The notes under the pieces: model-generated
The model's database searches: none
Seen by the model: the letters and a program-made list of their open reading frames with translations, nothing else
Told to the model about the DNA's origin: nothing
Made by a program: the position numbers and the translations under genes
NCBI RefSeq assembly: GCF_900110165.1
Contig: NZ_FOCQ01000014.1
Coordinates: 1-64,000, forward strand
DNA length: 64,000 nt
Direction of reading: 5' to 3'
DNA from: Lihuaxuella thermophila
GTDB taxonomy: Bacteria; Bacillota; Bacilli; Thermoactinomycetales; Thermoactinomycetaceae
Part shown: in pieces, positions 52,054 through 61,873 of the stretch
Layout of the letters: each line of letters begins with the position of its first letter
Numbering within the stretch: position 1 is the first letter of the stretch

Positions 52054-52806
52054 ATGTTGTTTCGACGGAGATTGATTCGCCGTAAGCCCCGGTCTTTTCG
52101 CGTACGCAAACGGGGGAGTTTCTTATTTTTCGCCCTGGTGATGTTGCTGGCTGTCATCATTCAAATCGTGTGGATGATTGAAAGGAATCTGGAGCCCATG
52201 TTGCTTGCTTACGCGAAGACAACAGTGAAAGGGATTGCGATGGAAGCGGTCCGTCAAGGAGTTCATGATATGCAGCGTTCCCTTGGAAACGAACTGGATC
52301 AGATCATGGCTGTGGATAAGGATGCAAACGGGAGAATTACCGGTGTAAAAATCAATCAAAATATCCAGGCCCAAATTTATAACCAAATGACAGAAAGCGT
52401 GATGAAAGAGCTGAATCACTTAAAAGATCATCCGGTTGAAATCTCGGTCGGGCAAATGTTGCAAAGCAATATCTTTGCCGGGTATGGCCCGGATATTCCG
52501 GTCGAGATGTGGCTCAAGGGAGCTCCGAAGGTTTCCCTCATCCCGAAGCTGGAATCGCATGGGATTAACATGGTCATGGTGACGTTAAATCTCCATATTC
52601 ACAATGAGATGGGGGTGATGGTACCGTTCAGCAAGGAGAGTATTCTCGTGGATGTTCAGTATCCGATTGCCCAGAGTCTGGTGGTCGGAGAGGTTCCTGA
52701 ATACTATTTTTACAATGATCAGGGCCAGATGAAAAAAGGGGAGGTCGGGAGCCCGGCTCCTCCGCCGCCAGCCCCGGCGTTGCCGGCCACGAAACACAAA
52801 GATTGA
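52054..52806 (+). CDS. yunB: Sporulation protein YunB
   Basis: A 250-residue protein with an Arg-rich N-terminus, one signal-anchor helix (GSFLFFALVMLLAVIIQIVW) and the conserved YunB domain (VVKGIAMEAVRQGVHD-like segment; KINQNIQAQIYNQMTESVMK; ILVDVQYPIAQSLVVGEVPE). YunB is a mother-cell sporulation protein of unknown mechanism. The C-terminus is Pro-rich. ATG 52054 follows AGGAGGG. Confidence 0.92.
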   Translation: MLFRRRLIRRKPRSFRVRKRGSFLFFALVMLLAVIIQIVWMIERNLEPMLLAYAKTTVKGIAMEAVRQGVHDMQRSLGNELDQIMAVDKDANGRITGVKINQNIQAQIYNQMTESVMKELNHLKDHPVEISVGQMLQSNIFAGYGPDIPVEMWLKGAPKVSLIPKLESHGINMVMVTLNLHIHNEMGVMVPFSKESILVDVQYPIAQSLVVGEVPEYYFYNDQGQMKKGEVGSPAPPPPAPALPATKHKD

Positions 52807-52953
52807 CCCAATGGGACAGAGATCGAAGACGGAAAAGGATTTATATTAAAAATATAGAATAGTGTATAATGAATTATTTTTTTGTTATTAAAATCATACG
52901 GTAATGGTTACTCCTTCGTTTTCATTCAGTCATCATCATTCGAGGTGATCCGT

Positions 52954-53973
52954 TTGGCCCAACCAGTGCTTGAGATTTCGCAACTGAAACTGCACTTCTT
53001 TACGGATAAAGGAAGGGTGAAAGCAGTAGACGGGGTCGATCTCGCTGTTCATGAAGGGGAGATTGTGGGTCTGGTGGGAGAGTCAGGCTGCGGGAAGAGT
53101 GTCACGTCTCTTGCCGTGATGGGACTGATTCCGCAACCGCCCGGAAAAGTGGTAGCGGGCACGATTCGCTTTCAAGGGAAAGATCTGACCAAGGCCAGTC
53201 CCAGGGAGATGCGCCGGATTCGGGGCAATGAGATGGCCATGATCTTTCAGGAACCGATGACTTCCCTCAATCCTTTGTTCTCCATTGGCAATCAGTTGGT
53301 GGAAGCGATTCGCACTCACCGTTCATGTTCCAAGCAAGAAGCGAAAAACATGGCTTTGGAGATGTTGAAAAAAGTAGGCATCAGCCGGTCGGGGATTCTG
53401 GATGAGTACCCCCATCAGTTGTCCGGGGGAATGAGGCAACGGGTGATGATCGCCATGGCCATGGTGTTAAATCCCCGTCTCCTGATCGCGGATGAGCCGA
53501 CAACCGCGCTGGATGTGACGATTCAAGCCCAAATCCTGGACTTGATGAAAGCGCTTAATCAGGAGTTTGGAACTGCCATTTTGCTGATCACGCATGATCT
53601 CGGCGTGGTGGCGGAAATGTGTGACCGGGTGGTTGTCATGTATGCCGGGCAGGTGGTGGAAGAAACGGACCGGCGCCGTTTGTTCCGTAACCCCAAACAT
53701 CCTTACACCCAGGGGCTCCTCAAATCCATTCCCAAACTGGAGGAGCAGAAAAAACGGTTATACTCCATTCCCGGACAAGTTCCCAATCCGCTCGGCATGC
53801 CCAAAGGGTGTCGGTTTGCTCCGCGCTGTGAATTCGCGTTCGATGTTTGCGGAAGAGCGGAACCACAGCTTCTTCCGGTCGAAGACGGCCATCTGAGCCG
53901 GTGTTGGCTGCATCAGGAACGGGAGGAGGGACGAGGCCATGAGCCAGACCACGCCATTGCTCAAAGTCAGTAA
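52954..53973 (+). CDS. oppD: Oligopeptide/dipeptide ABC transporter ATPase, OppD/DppD
   Basis: A 339-residue ATPase with Walker [10 protein letters not shown]-loop [12 protein letters not shown], signature LSGGMRQR and Walker [14 protein letters not shown]. The C-terminal oligo_HPY zinc-finger-like extension is present ([15 protein letters not shown] with Cys residues). It pairs with the overlapping OppF. The start is TTG 52954 after GAGGTGAT. Confidence 0.95.
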   Translation: MAQPVLEISQLKLHFFTDKGRVKAVDGVDLAVHEGEIVGLVGESGCGKSVTSLAVMGLIPQPPGKVVAGTIRFQGKDLTKASPREMRRIRGNEMAMIFQEPMTSLNPLFSIGNQLVEAIRTHRSCSKQEAKNMALEMLKKVGISRSGILDEYPHQLSGGMRQRVMIAMAMVLNPRLLIADEPTTALDVTIQAQILDLMKALNQEFGTAILLITHDLGVVAEMCDRVVVMYAGQVVEETDRRRLFRNPKHPYTQGLLKSIPKLEEQKKRLYSIPGQVPNPLGMPKGCRFAPRCEFAFDVCGRAEPQLLPVEDGHLSRCWLHQEREEGRGHEPDHAIAQSQ

Positions 53974-54919
53974 CCTGAAAAAGACGTTTCCGGTCCGCGG
54001 CGGCATCTTTGGTAAGAAAGTCGGGGAAATCACGGCTGTAGATGATGTCACCTTTTCGGTGAAAAAAGGCGAGACACTGGGCATCGTCGGCGAAAGCGGA
54101 TGCGGAAAGTCCACTACGGGCAGAACCGTACTCCGTCTGTATGAACCTGATTCCGGACAGGTGGAGTTTGAAGGGAAATCGCTTCTCGCGCTGGGAGATG
54201 AGGAGATGCGCCGGGCGAGAAAGGATTTGCAGATGATCTTCCAGGATCCTTTTGCATCGCTCAACCCCAGGCAAAAAGTGGCGGAAATTTTGGAAGAGCC
54301 GCTGATTGTACATAAGATGGGAGACGCCAAGGAACGAAAAGCACAGGTACAGGAGCTCCTCCGGGTTGTGGGCTTGGACAAGTCCCATGCCGGGCGGTAT
54401 CCCCACCAGTTCAGCGGAGGGCAACGGCAACGGATTGGAATTGCACGGGCTTTGTCCACCCGGCCGAAGCTGATCGTCGCGGATGAGCCGGTTTCGGCCC
54501 TTGATGTATCGATTCAATCCCAGGTGCTCAACCTGATGGCCGATTTGCAGGAACAGTTTGAATTGACCTATCTGTTTATTTCCCACGATCTCAGTGTGGT
54601 CAAGCATATCAGCGACCGGGTCGGGGTGATGTACCTGGGACGGATGGTCGAACTGGCAGACCGGGATGAACTTTACCGGCAGCCGCTTCATCCTTACACA
54701 CAGGCTCTGTTGTCAGCAGTACCCGTTCCCGACCCGGAGGTGAAAAAAGAACGCATCATCCTGCAGGGGGACGTGCCCAGCCCGGCTGACCCTCCGAAAG
54801 GGTGTGCCTTTCATCCGCGCTGTCCCCATGTGATGGAGATTTGCAAAGTGGAGAGACCGGCTTTTGCAGATCAAGGAGGCGGCCATTTTGTCGCCTGCCA
54901 CTTGATGGACCGATCTTAA
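53939..54919 (+). CDS. oppF: Oligopeptide/dipeptide ABC transporter ATPase, OppF/DppF
   Basis: A 326-residue ATPase with [47 protein letters not shown] and [13 protein letters not shown], and a C-terminal oligo_HPY domain ([15 protein letters not shown]). It forms a heterodimeric ATPase with OppD. Its start follows GGAGGAGGGACG and overlaps oppD by 35 bases. Confidence 0.95.
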   Translation: MSQTTPLLKVSNLKKTFPVRGGIFGKKVGEITAVDDVTFSVKKGETLGIVGESGCGKSTTGRTVLRLYEPDSGQVEFEGKSLLALGDEEMRRARKDLQMIFQDPFASLNPRQKVAEILEEPLIVHKMGDAKERKAQVQELLRVVGLDKSHAGRYPHQFSGGQRQRIGIARALSTRPKLIVADEPVSALDVSIQSQVLNLMADLQEQFELTYLFISHDLSVVKHISDRVGVMYLGRMVELADRDELYRQPLHPYTQALLSAVPVPDPEVKKERIILQGDVPSPADPPKGCAFHPRCPHVMEICKVERPAFADQGGGHFVACHLMDRS

Positions 54920-55003
54920 GCATAGGGCGCTTTTGAAGGAGGTGGTGATCCGAGGAATTTAGCGGAGCCCATCCTGAAAATTTGATACCAAGGGGGTAGA
55001 CAA

Positions 55004-56611
55004 ATGAAAAGGAAAGCATGGATTCTCGCATTTGCTCTTGTATTTGCCTTATCATCCATCCTGGTCGGCTGTGCAGGAAACAACACAGCCGGTTCGAAAG
55101 CCAAAACGTTCATCTATGGCCGCGGTGCGGATTCCAAAGCATTGGACCCGATCCAGGTGACGGATGGAGAATCGATCAAGGTAGCTGAACAGATTTTTGA
55201 AACGCTGGTCAAATATAAAAAGGAAAACACCGAAGTTGAGCCGGGTCTCGCCGAAAGCTGGGAAACCAGCAAGGACGGGCTCGTCTGGACGTTTAAGCTT
55301 CGTCAAGGAATTAAATTTCATGACGGCACGCCGTTTAACGCGGAAGCGGTGGCCTACAACTTCAACCGCTGGATGGACAAAAGCCACCCCGAGCATAAAG
55401 GCGGGGAATTCCCTTACTACGGCTACATGTTTGGCGGATACAAAGGGGACAAAGGACATGTCATCAAAAGTGTAACCGCGGTGGATGAGTACACGGTGAA
55501 ATTTGAGCTCAACTTCCCGCAAGGTCCCTTTTTGAGCAATCTGGCGATGCCCGTATTTGGAATCGCCTCCCCGACCGCCGTCAAAAAAGATCCTGTCCAA
55601 TTCAACCAGAATCCGGTTGGAACAGGGCCGTTTAAATTTAAAAATTGGAAGAAAAATGATTCCATCACCCTGGAGAAAAACAAGGATTACTGGCAAAAAG
55701 GGTATCCAAAGCTGGATCGGCTCATCTTCAAGTCGATTCCCGACAACTCGGCCCGCTTCACGGCCTTGCAGTCCGGGGATATCGACATGATGGACGGTTT
55801 AAATCCGGATGATGTGAAGTTGGTGGAGTCCAACAAGCAATTGCAATTGTTTAAGCAAGCAGGGATGAATGTCGCCTACCTGGCGCTCAACACCGAGAAA
55901 AAACCGCTGGACCATCCGAAAGTGCGCCAGGCGCTGAACCACGCGGTCAATAAAGAGGGGATTATCAAGAGCTTCTACGCGGATCTGGCCGTGCCGGCCG
56001 TCAATCCGATGCCCGACATCATCTGGGGTTACAACAAAGAGATCAAGGACTATGAATATGACCTGGACAAAGCGAAACAATTGCTCGCGGAAGCCGGTTA
56101 CCCCAACGGTTTTGAAATTGAATTTTATGCCATGACCGAACCTCGTCCCTACATGCCGAACGGCAAGAAAGTGGCCGAGTATATGGCTGCGGACTTTGAA
56201 AAAATCGGGGTCAAGACCAAAATCGTCACTTATGACTGGCAAACCTATCTGGACCGTACGGGTAAAGGGGAACACGCGATGGCCCTGTTTGGCTGGAACG
56301 GAGATAACGGGGACCCGGATAACTTCCTCTATGTCCTGCTGGACAAAGACAACACCCGTACGCCGGATGCCGGAAACATCGCCTTTTATAAGAGTGATGA
56401 ACTGCATGAAGTCTTAATCCAGGCCCAGCGTGAAAGCGATCAGTCCAAACGAAGTGAGTTGTATATGAAAGCGCAGGAAATCATCAAAAAAGACGCTCCA
56501 TGGGTCCCGCTGGTTCATGCCACGGTTCCGTTCGCGGCCAAGGCAGGGGTAAGGGGATTTGTTCCGCATCCCACCGGCAGCCTCAATCTGCACGAAGTAG
56601 ACTTGAAATAA
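55004..56611 (+). CDS. oppA: Peptide-binding lipoprotein of the ABC transporter, OppA/DppA-like
   Basis: A 535-residue SBP_bac_5 protein. Signal AWILAFALVFALSSILVGCA has the lipobox LVGC. The mature part shows LAESWETSKDGLVWTFKLRQ, FHDGTPFNAEAV and GTGPFKFKNW, motifs shared by dipeptide-binding proteins. It delivers peptides or a small peptide-like solute to OppBC. ATG 55004 follows AAGGGGG. A terminator after it reduces, but probably does not stop, expression of the permease genes. Confidence 0.95.
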   Translation: MKRKAWILAFALVFALSSILVGCAGNNTAGSKAKTFIYGRGADSKALDPIQVTDGESIKVAEQIFETLVKYKKENTEVEPGLAESWETSKDGLVWTFKLRQGIKFHDGTPFNAEAVAYNFNRWMDKSHPEHKGGEFPYYGYMFGGYKGDKGHVIKSVTAVDEYTVKFELNFPQGPFLSNLAMPVFGIASPTAVKKDPVQFNQNPVGTGPFKFKNWKKNDSITLEKNKDYWQKGYPKLDRLIFKSIPDNSARFTALQSGDIDMMDGLNPDDVKLVESNKQLQLFKQAGMNVAYLALNTEKKPLDHPKVRQALNHAVNKEGIIKSFYADLAVPAVNPMPDIIWGYNKEIKDYEYDLDKAKQLLAEAGYPNGFEIEFYAMTEPRPYMPNGKKVAEYMAADFEKIGVKTKIVTYDWQTYLDRTGKGEHAMALFGWNGDNGDPDNFLYVLLDKDNTRTPDAGNIAFYKSDELHEVLIQAQRESDQSKRSELYMKAQEIIKKDAPWVPLVHATVPFAAKAGVRGFVPHPTGSLNLHEVDLK

Positions 56612-56626
56612 ACACAACCAAATAGA

Positions 56627-56665
56627 AGTGGCATTGCGCATCCGTTTGGCAATGCCACTTTTTAC
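56627..56665 (+). terminator. Attenuating terminator between oppA and oppB
   Basis: Eleven-base perfect arms AGTGGCATTGC / GCAATGCCACT with a T5 tail sit between the binding-protein and permease genes. Such elements give more binding protein than permease. Confidence 0.88.
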
Positions 56666-56692
56666 GGATTTCGATGGGTGGTGAAAACCGAA

Positions 56693-57703
56693 ATGCTGGC
56701 GTATACGATTCGCAGAATTCTTATGCTCATTCCCGTCCTCATCGGAATGTCGATCATCACCTTTGCCATTGTCCATGCCATTCCCGGTGACCCTGCCAAA
56801 ACCATCGCCGGGGAAAAAGCGACTCCCGAGCAGCTGCAGGAAATCAGAGAGAGCCTGGGTCTGGACAAGCCGGCATATATTCAATACTTTCACTATCTGG
56901 GTGATTTGTTGCGGGGCGATCTCGGCACCTCGCTCATTACCAAAGTGCCGATCTCCGAAGAAATCGGCCCCTTTTTGGCGGCGACTGCGGAACTTACCGC
57001 AGCCAGTATGCTGATTGCCGTCTTCTTTGGCGTCAACCTGGGGATTTTGTCCGCCTGGCGGCAAAATTCCTGGTGGGATTACAGTGCCATGTTGATCGCT
57101 CTGATCGGCGTATCGATGCCCGTCTTTTGGCTGGGCTTGATGGAACAATGGTTTTTTGCCCAGGAACTGGGGTGGTTTCCTTCCAACGGCAGAATCGATG
57201 CCCGGATGGAATTTGAAGGGATCACTCATTTTTATGTCATAGATTCTCTTCTGCGGGGTGACTATGCCGCTCTTTCCGATGTTCTCATGCACCTGATCCT
57301 GCCGGCAGCGGCACTCGGAACGATTCCGATGGCGATCATCGCCCGCATGACCCGTTCCAGCATGCTGGAAGTGATGAGGTCGGACTATATTCGGACGGCC
57401 CGCGCCAAAGGTTTGTCGGAGTTTTGGGTGATTTATAAGCATACGCTGAAAAATGCCTGTATTCCCGTCTTGACCGTCGTGGGTCTGCAGTTGGGGCTGT
57501 TGTTGGGCGGAGCCGTGCTGACGGAGACGATTTTCAGCTGGCCGGGTGTCGGCAGGTATATTTACGATGCGATCAACTCACGAAACTACCCGGTGATTCA
57601 GTCGGGAATTCTGGTGCTGGCTACGATCTTTGTCGTGATTAATCTGATTGTGGACCTGCTGTACGCCTGGATTGACCCGCGGATTCAATATGGAAAGGAG
57701 TGA
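56693..57703 (+). CDS. oppB: Peptide ABC transporter permease OppB/DppB
   Basis: A 336-residue inner-membrane permease with six helices, the N-terminal MLAYTIRRILMLIPVLIGMS and the EAA loop (DYIRTARAKGLSEFWVIYKH). It pairs with OppC. I chose ATG 56693 after GGGTGGTG; GTG 56678 is in frame and possible. Confidence 0.95.
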   Translation: MLAYTIRRILMLIPVLIGMSIITFAIVHAIPGDPAKTIAGEKATPEQLQEIRESLGLDKPAYIQYFHYLGDLLRGDLGTSLITKVPISEEIGPFLAATAELTAASMLIAVFFGVNLGILSAWRQNSWWDYSAMLIALIGVSMPVFWLGLMEQWFFAQELGWFPSNGRIDARMEFEGITHFYVIDSLLRGDYAALSDVLMHLILPAAALGTIPMAIIARMTRSSMLEVMRSDYIRTARAKGLSEFWVIYKHTLKNACIPVLTVVGLQLGLLLGGAVLTETIFSWPGVGRYIYDAINSRNYPVIQSGILVLATIFVVINLIVDLLYAWIDPRIQYGKE

Positions 57704-57709
57704 TCAAGG

Positions 57710-58630
57710 ATGGCATCAGAGTCCAACATGGTTGCAGTTCCGTCGCAAAACATTCCGTCCGGCCCGCCCCTGACCGGCGGTTCCCCCGACAAAGCAGAGG
57801 CGATCAAAGATTTTTTAAGGGCTTTTTTGCGCCACAAGTCTGCGCTCATCGGCAGTATCATCGTTCTTATGTTCCTCTTGATGGCTGTGATTGCACCGCT
57901 GATCACTCCTTACGAATACACGGAGCGGAGTCAGGAATTGCTTGCCCCCCCGTCAGCCGACCATTGGTTTGGAACCGACGAAATGGGACGCGATCTTTTT
58001 ACCCGCGTCGTTTATGGTTCACGGATCTCCTTGTGGGTCGGATTTGTGGCGATCTCCGGTTCGATCATCATCGGCAGTTTGCTGGGGCTGATCGCCGGTT
58101 TTTATGGTGGATGGAGAGATTCCCTCATTTCCCGTTTCTTTGATATCCTGCTCGCCTTTCCGGGCATTTTGCTGGCGATTGCGATTGTGGCCATGTTGGG
58201 GCCGGGCTTAAATAATGCGCTGATCGCCATTGCCATCATTAATATTCCTACCTTTGGCAGATTGATGCGATCCAGAGTTTTAAGCGTGAAAGAGGAAGAC
58301 TACATTTTGGCCGCCCGGGCGATGGGGATGAAAAACAGCCGCATCTTGTGGAAGCACATTCTTCCCAACAGCTGGACGCCCATCATGGTTCAGGGCACGC
58401 TCGGGTTCGCCACCGCTGTGATCGAAGCGGCCGCTCTCGGATTTCTCGGCCTGGGAGCACAGCCGCCGGAGCCGGAGTGGGGAACCATGCTGTCCGATGC
58501 CCGGCAATATATCCAGCTGGCCCCGTGGACCATGATTTTTCCCGGACTCGCCATCATGCTGACGGTATTGGGCTTTAACCTGCTGGGCGACGGGCTCCGC
58601 GACCTTTTCGACCCGCGCATGAAACGTTAG
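57710..58630 (+). CDS. oppC: Peptide ABC transporter permease OppC/DppC
   Basis: A 306-residue permease: cytoplasmic N-tail, helix ALIGSIIVLMFLLMAVIAPL, extracellular HWFGTDEMGRDLFTRVVYGS and EAA motif EEDYILAARAMGMKNSRILW. It completes the transporter. AAGGAG lies 10 bases before ATG 57710; only six bases separate it from oppB. Confidence 0.95.
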   Translation: MASESNMVAVPSQNIPSGPPLTGGSPDKAEAIKDFLRAFLRHKSALIGSIIVLMFLLMAVIAPLITPYEYTERSQELLAPPSADHWFGTDEMGRDLFTRVVYGSRISLWVGFVAISGSIIIGSLLGLIAGFYGGWRDSLISRFFDILLAFPGILLAIAIVAMLGPGLNNALIAIAIINIPTFGRLMRSRVLSVKEEDYILAARAMGMKNSRILWKHILPNSWTPIMVQGTLGFATAVIEAAALGFLGLGAQPPEPEWGTMLSDARQYIQLAPWTMIFPGLAIMLTVLGFNLLGDGLRDLFDPRMKR

Positions 58631-58943
58631 ACGAACATGGATTGCTCAGAACAACCCTGACAGGGCAGGAGATGGAAAGTGCCGAAATTTGGCTGCAAGA
58701 GGATCAGGTGTGGTCCACACGAAAACGAGAGGGATAGGAAGGGATTGTTGAGAAAGAGGCGGACGATGAATCCGCCTCTACATGTGCAGACTTGGTACCT
58801 GCCAGAACGGGAACCTTGAAGAATATACAAATTTCAATGGCCCTCACTCACGGATTTTCCTTCGTTTTTTTCGTAGCTAAAACAGGGCTCCAGCAATTAC
58901 AGAAGTCGGCACATTTCATCATGATTGACATGAGTATGCTATT
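58631..58943. other. Intergenic region
   Basis: A perfect 9-bp stem AGAGGCGGA / TCCGCCTCT (58755-58778) lacks a U-run on either strand. It may be a weak terminator or processing site after oppC. No gene is seen. Confidence 0.45.
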
Positions 58944-59443
58944 TCACGATGAAGTTTTCTTTTTTACATTTACGACAATGCTTCCAAAGCGCTTATCATC
59001 TACATAAACCTCCATTCTCCATAGCCCCGGTTTGGAAAAGCCAATCGTAGACGGCTGGCTGAAATCCGCCCCTCTGACACCCGAGAAAGGGGATAAAACT
59101 GTATGAACAATGTGTACAGATTCACTTGTTTCTTTATGAATGCCTTTGATTTTCAGTGATGCGTTTTCCATTGTGGATCGATCTCCCCAGAAATGCCATA
59201 AACATTTGGCCGGCTTGCCTTCAATAAAAGCATCGTCGCTACAAATGATTCCTAATTTCTGTGGAACCCCGATCATCTTCGAGTGATCTTTATCGTTTAA
59301 TCGAAAAGTAGAACTCGGCACCCAGGCTGATTCGCTCTGATCTGTGTCAGGAGCTGACTCTTTTTTTGATTTGCAGAAGTAGTGATATCCTGACAACCGG
59401 AGACAATCAGGGATAGAATGAACAAAATAGCAATCAATCGTTT
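58944..59443 (-). pseudogene. Decayed lipoprotein gene with two single-base lesions
   Basis: The 3' frame gives ESAPDTDQSESAWVPSSTFR through a beta-rich C-terminus (PGLWRMEVYVDDKRFGSIVV). Upstream, the lipoprotein signal KRLIAILFILSLIVSGCQD (lipobox VSGC) is in a different frame; the two meet at a run of seven A on the coding strand (59361-59367). At the expected start, GGAGGG is followed after nine bases by TAGAAACGATTG; a single missing T would restore ATG AAA CGA. No known family is evident. It could be real decay or two base-calling errors. Confidence 0.55.
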
Positions 59444-59562
59444 CTAAGGATTCGCCCTCCAGGAAAAGGTTTCATAATCTCCCATTCGTTAAAGGAGATT
59501 CCTTTTCCTTGATATCACGATCCAGATCATTGTTAAGAAAACAGTTGGGAGAGATTCTCCAT

Positions 59563-59766
59563 ATGAATGTTGTTCGGACTATTCCAATCGCAAGTGGGCT
59601 ACTGGCGATTTCTCTTGGGTCTCTGTATGCTTTTGGGTTCTTCGGTCCCACGGAGGCAGAGGTTCGCGCGTGGGGAAAACTGTGTGCGGCCGGAGGATTA
59701 ACCGTTCTTTTTATCGGTTGGAACGTGAGAAAATTGGCACCCGTCTTACGGTGGATCGCGGTATGA
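59563..59766 (+). CDS. Small membrane protein, unknown
   Basis: A 67-residue protein (MNVVRTIPIASGLLAISLGS ...) with two helices. ATG 59563 follows GGGAGAG. Its stop overlaps the next start, indicating a coupled two-gene unit. No family recognised. Confidence 0.55.
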   Translation: MNVVRTIPIASGLLAISLGSLYAFGFFGPTEAEVRAWGKLCAAGGLTVLFIGWNVRKLAPVLRWIAV

Positions 59767-59972
59767 TATTTTCGTTGTTATTGTTGGCACAACTTCCGCC
59801 GATCGCTTTATGGATGGTTTTTCACGGAAGCGGGATTAGTGATGGCACCCCGCCAAGCGATTTTGTTGCCCATTGGGCATGGGCCTTGCCTCATCTGTTA
59901 TTGGCGGTCACGACCCTGCTTTCAATCAGGATGGTCTTATCGAAAAGTAGTTTCCCTAAATCACGGGATTGA
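59763..59972 (+). CDS. Small membrane protein, unknown (second of a pair)
   Basis: A 69-residue protein (MIFSLLLLAQLPPIALWMVF ... AWALPHLLLAVTTLLSIRMV) with two helices, starting within the stop of the preceding small gene (ATGA). The two may have once been, or work as, a four-helix unit. No family recognised. Confidence 0.55.
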   Translation: MIFSLLLLAQLPPIALWMVFHGSGISDGTPPSDFVAHWAWALPHLLLAVTTLLSIRMVLSKSSFPKSRD

Positions 59973-60145
59973 TGTTGGCTGGTTACTTGGGCTTCATCCA
60001 CTTTAGAAACCGCAGGAAAGGTGACATGAAAAGGCGACCTATTCTCGGCCTGGTGGGTGCATTCGATTTTGCAGAAATTTTAGTATAAACCTTGTGGGGA
60101 ATGATAAAATAACAGTAGTATCTGCTCTTGAGAGGATGTCGAGTG

Positions 60146-60937
60146 ATGGCAAATGCGCACGAGATGGATTACAGGATTTACGGCGATGATATGCAGTTTG
60201 TGGAAATTGAGCTGGACCCGGGAGAGAGTGTGATCGCTGAAGCGGGCAGCCTGATGATGATGGAAGATGGCATTCGCATGGAAACCATCTTCGGGGACGG
60301 CAGCGATTCCGGAAAAGGGTTGATGGGCAAATTATTCGGGGCAGGGAAGCGTCTTCTGACCGGGGAAAGCTTATTTATGACCATTTTCAGTCATACGGGG
60401 CAGGGAAAAAAGCATGTCTCGTTTGCCGCACCTTATCCGGGGAAAATCATTCCTCTCAATCTGGCCGAATTGGGCGGGAAAGTGATATGTCAGAAGGACT
60501 CTTTTCTCTGTGCGGCTAAAGGGGTTTCGGTGGGGATTGAATTCCAGCGAAAATTGAGTACCGGTTTCTTTGGCGGCGAAGGGTTTATCATGCAAAAGTT
60601 GGAGGGGGACGGACTGGCTTTCGTCCATGCGGGCGGAACCATCCATGAAAAAGCGTTGCAGCCCGGTGAACTGATTCGTATTGACACCGGATGTCTGGTG
60701 GCGATGACCCGGCATGTGCAATATGACATTGAATTTGTCGGCGGCGTCAAAACAGCCTTATTCGGCGGGGAAGGGTTATTCTTTGCCTCGTTGCGGGGCC
60801 CCGGTAAAGTATGGGTGCAGTCCCTGCCGTTCAGCCGTCTGGCCAGCCGCGTATTTGCGGCCGCGCCCCAGGCCGGGGGGAGCAGTAAAGGAGAAGGAAG
60901 CATCTTAGGCGGCCTCGGAAACTTATTTGAGGATTAG
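60146..60937 (+). CDS. TIGR00266/AIM24 family protein
   Basis: A 263-residue beta-rich protein with the TIGR00266 pattern [22 protein letters not shown] and [20 protein letters not shown], ending in a C-terminal glycine-rich [13 protein letters not shown]-like segment. The family is widespread (yeast AIM24) with no defined biochemical role; membrane association is suspected. ATG 60146 follows AGAGGA. Confidence 0.9.
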   Translation: MANAHEMDYRIYGDDMQFVEIELDPGESVIAEAGSLMMMEDGIRMETIFGDGSDSGKGLMGKLFGAGKRLLTGESLFMTIFSHTGQGKKHVSFAAPYPGKIIPLNLAELGGKVICQKDSFLCAAKGVSVGIEFQRKLSTGFFGGEGFIMQKLEGDGLAFVHAGGTIHEKALQPGELIRIDTGCLVAMTRHVQYDIEFVGGVKTALFGGEGLFFASLRGPGKVWVQSLPFSRLASRVFAAAPQAGGSSKGEGSILGGLGNLFED

Positions 60938-60951
60938 TGATCTACAAGCGT

Positions 60952-60992
60952 TAAACCCTCCGTTCTTTCAAAAGAATGGTGGGTTTTCTGTT
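60952..60992 (+). terminator. Rho-independent terminator
   Basis: AAACCC-T-CC and GG-T-GGGTTT arms extended by TTCTTT/AAAGAA pairing precede TTTTCTG. It ends the AIM24-family transcript. Confidence 0.65.
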
Positions 60993-61090
60993 TGTTTGGG
61001 GTCCCTATCGGAAAAGAAACGGTATAATCGTTGTAGGTACTTCGTTTTGATATGTTTTTGCCTCATCTTGTGATCCGGAGGATGATGATC

Positions 61091-61807
61091 ATGTTTGCCA
61101 ATTGGTTGCGGGAATCCCGATCTACCGTTGTTTTTACCGGTGCCGGAATGTCGACGGAAAGCGGTTTGCCCGACTTTCGTTCCCAGAACGGATTATGGTG
61201 CGGAAAAGATCCCATGCTGATTGCCAGTACATATGCGCTGGAGAATAACAGAGATGAGTTTGTCGAGTTTTATCAAATGAGGATTAAGGAGATTTCCAAA
61301 CACAAGCCGCATATCGGGCATCGGATTTTGGCGGAGTGGGAGAAGCGGGGACTGATTCACGGGATTATTACGCAAAATGTCGACGGTTATCATCAGGAGG
61401 CAGGCAATGAGCAGGTAGCCGAACTTCATGGGTCGCTGCGGACAGTCCATTGCACCCGATGCGGGCAAAAATATGATGCCAAACGATATGTGGAGCCTCA
61501 CGGGACGGATTGTGAATGCGGCGGCTTTGTAAGACCCTCCATCGTTTTATTCGGAGAAATGCTGCCGGATGAAGCATTGACCAAAGCGGATGAGCTGATC
61601 CGACGAGCGGAACTCTGTCTGGTGTTGGGCTCTTCTCTCCAAGTGAGTCCCGCTAATTTATATCCGCAGATGGCCAAGGAAAACGGCGCCAAATTGGTGA
61701 TTGTCAATCTGGAGCCGACGGAGCTCGACACCCTCGCCGATTTGGTGGTTCACGGAGAGAGGATCGGCGCATGGTTACAGCAGGTGGAAGAAGAAATGAA
61801 TCGTTGA
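61091..61807 (+). CDS. cobB: NAD-dependent protein deacetylase (sirtuin)
   Basis: A 238-residue Sir2 protein. The NAD site is TGAGMSTESGLPDFRS (~19-34), and ITQNVDGYHQEAG carries the catalytic Asn/Asp region. ELHGSLRTVHC holds the catalytic His. The zinc ligands are C-x2-C in CTRCG and DCECGG. GSSLQVSPAN and VNLEPTE complete the Rossmann part. It removes acyl groups from lysine using NAD. ATG 61091 lies nine bases after GGAGG; ATG 61082/61085 are alternatives. Confidence 0.95.
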   Translation: MFANWLRESRSTVVFTGAGMSTESGLPDFRSQNGLWCGKDPMLIASTYALENNRDEFVEFYQMRIKEISKHKPHIGHRILAEWEKRGLIHGIITQNVDGYHQEAGNEQVAELHGSLRTVHCTRCGQKYDAKRYVEPHGTDCECGGFVRPSIVLFGEMLPDEALTKADELIRRAELCLVLGSSLQVSPANLYPQMAKENGAKLVIVNLEPTELDTLADLVVHGERIGAWLQQVEEEMNR

Positions 61808-61830
61808 TTTATTGATCAATGATAATAATA

Positions 61831-61862
61831 AAAAAAGCCCCGAATTGACGAGGCTTTATACA
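61831..61862. terminator. Bidirectional terminator between convergent genes
   Basis: AAAAGCCCCG / CGAGGCTTT arms around AATTGA serve the sirtuin gene on the plus strand and the UbiD-family gene on the minus strand. Confidence 0.7.
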
Positions 61863-61873
61863 TTGAATGCTTA

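Noticed and set aside
60026-60088. 20-codon frame (MKRRPILGLVGAFDFAEILV) after AAAGGTGAC
   Set aside because: Too short and unsupported by similarity; probably chance.
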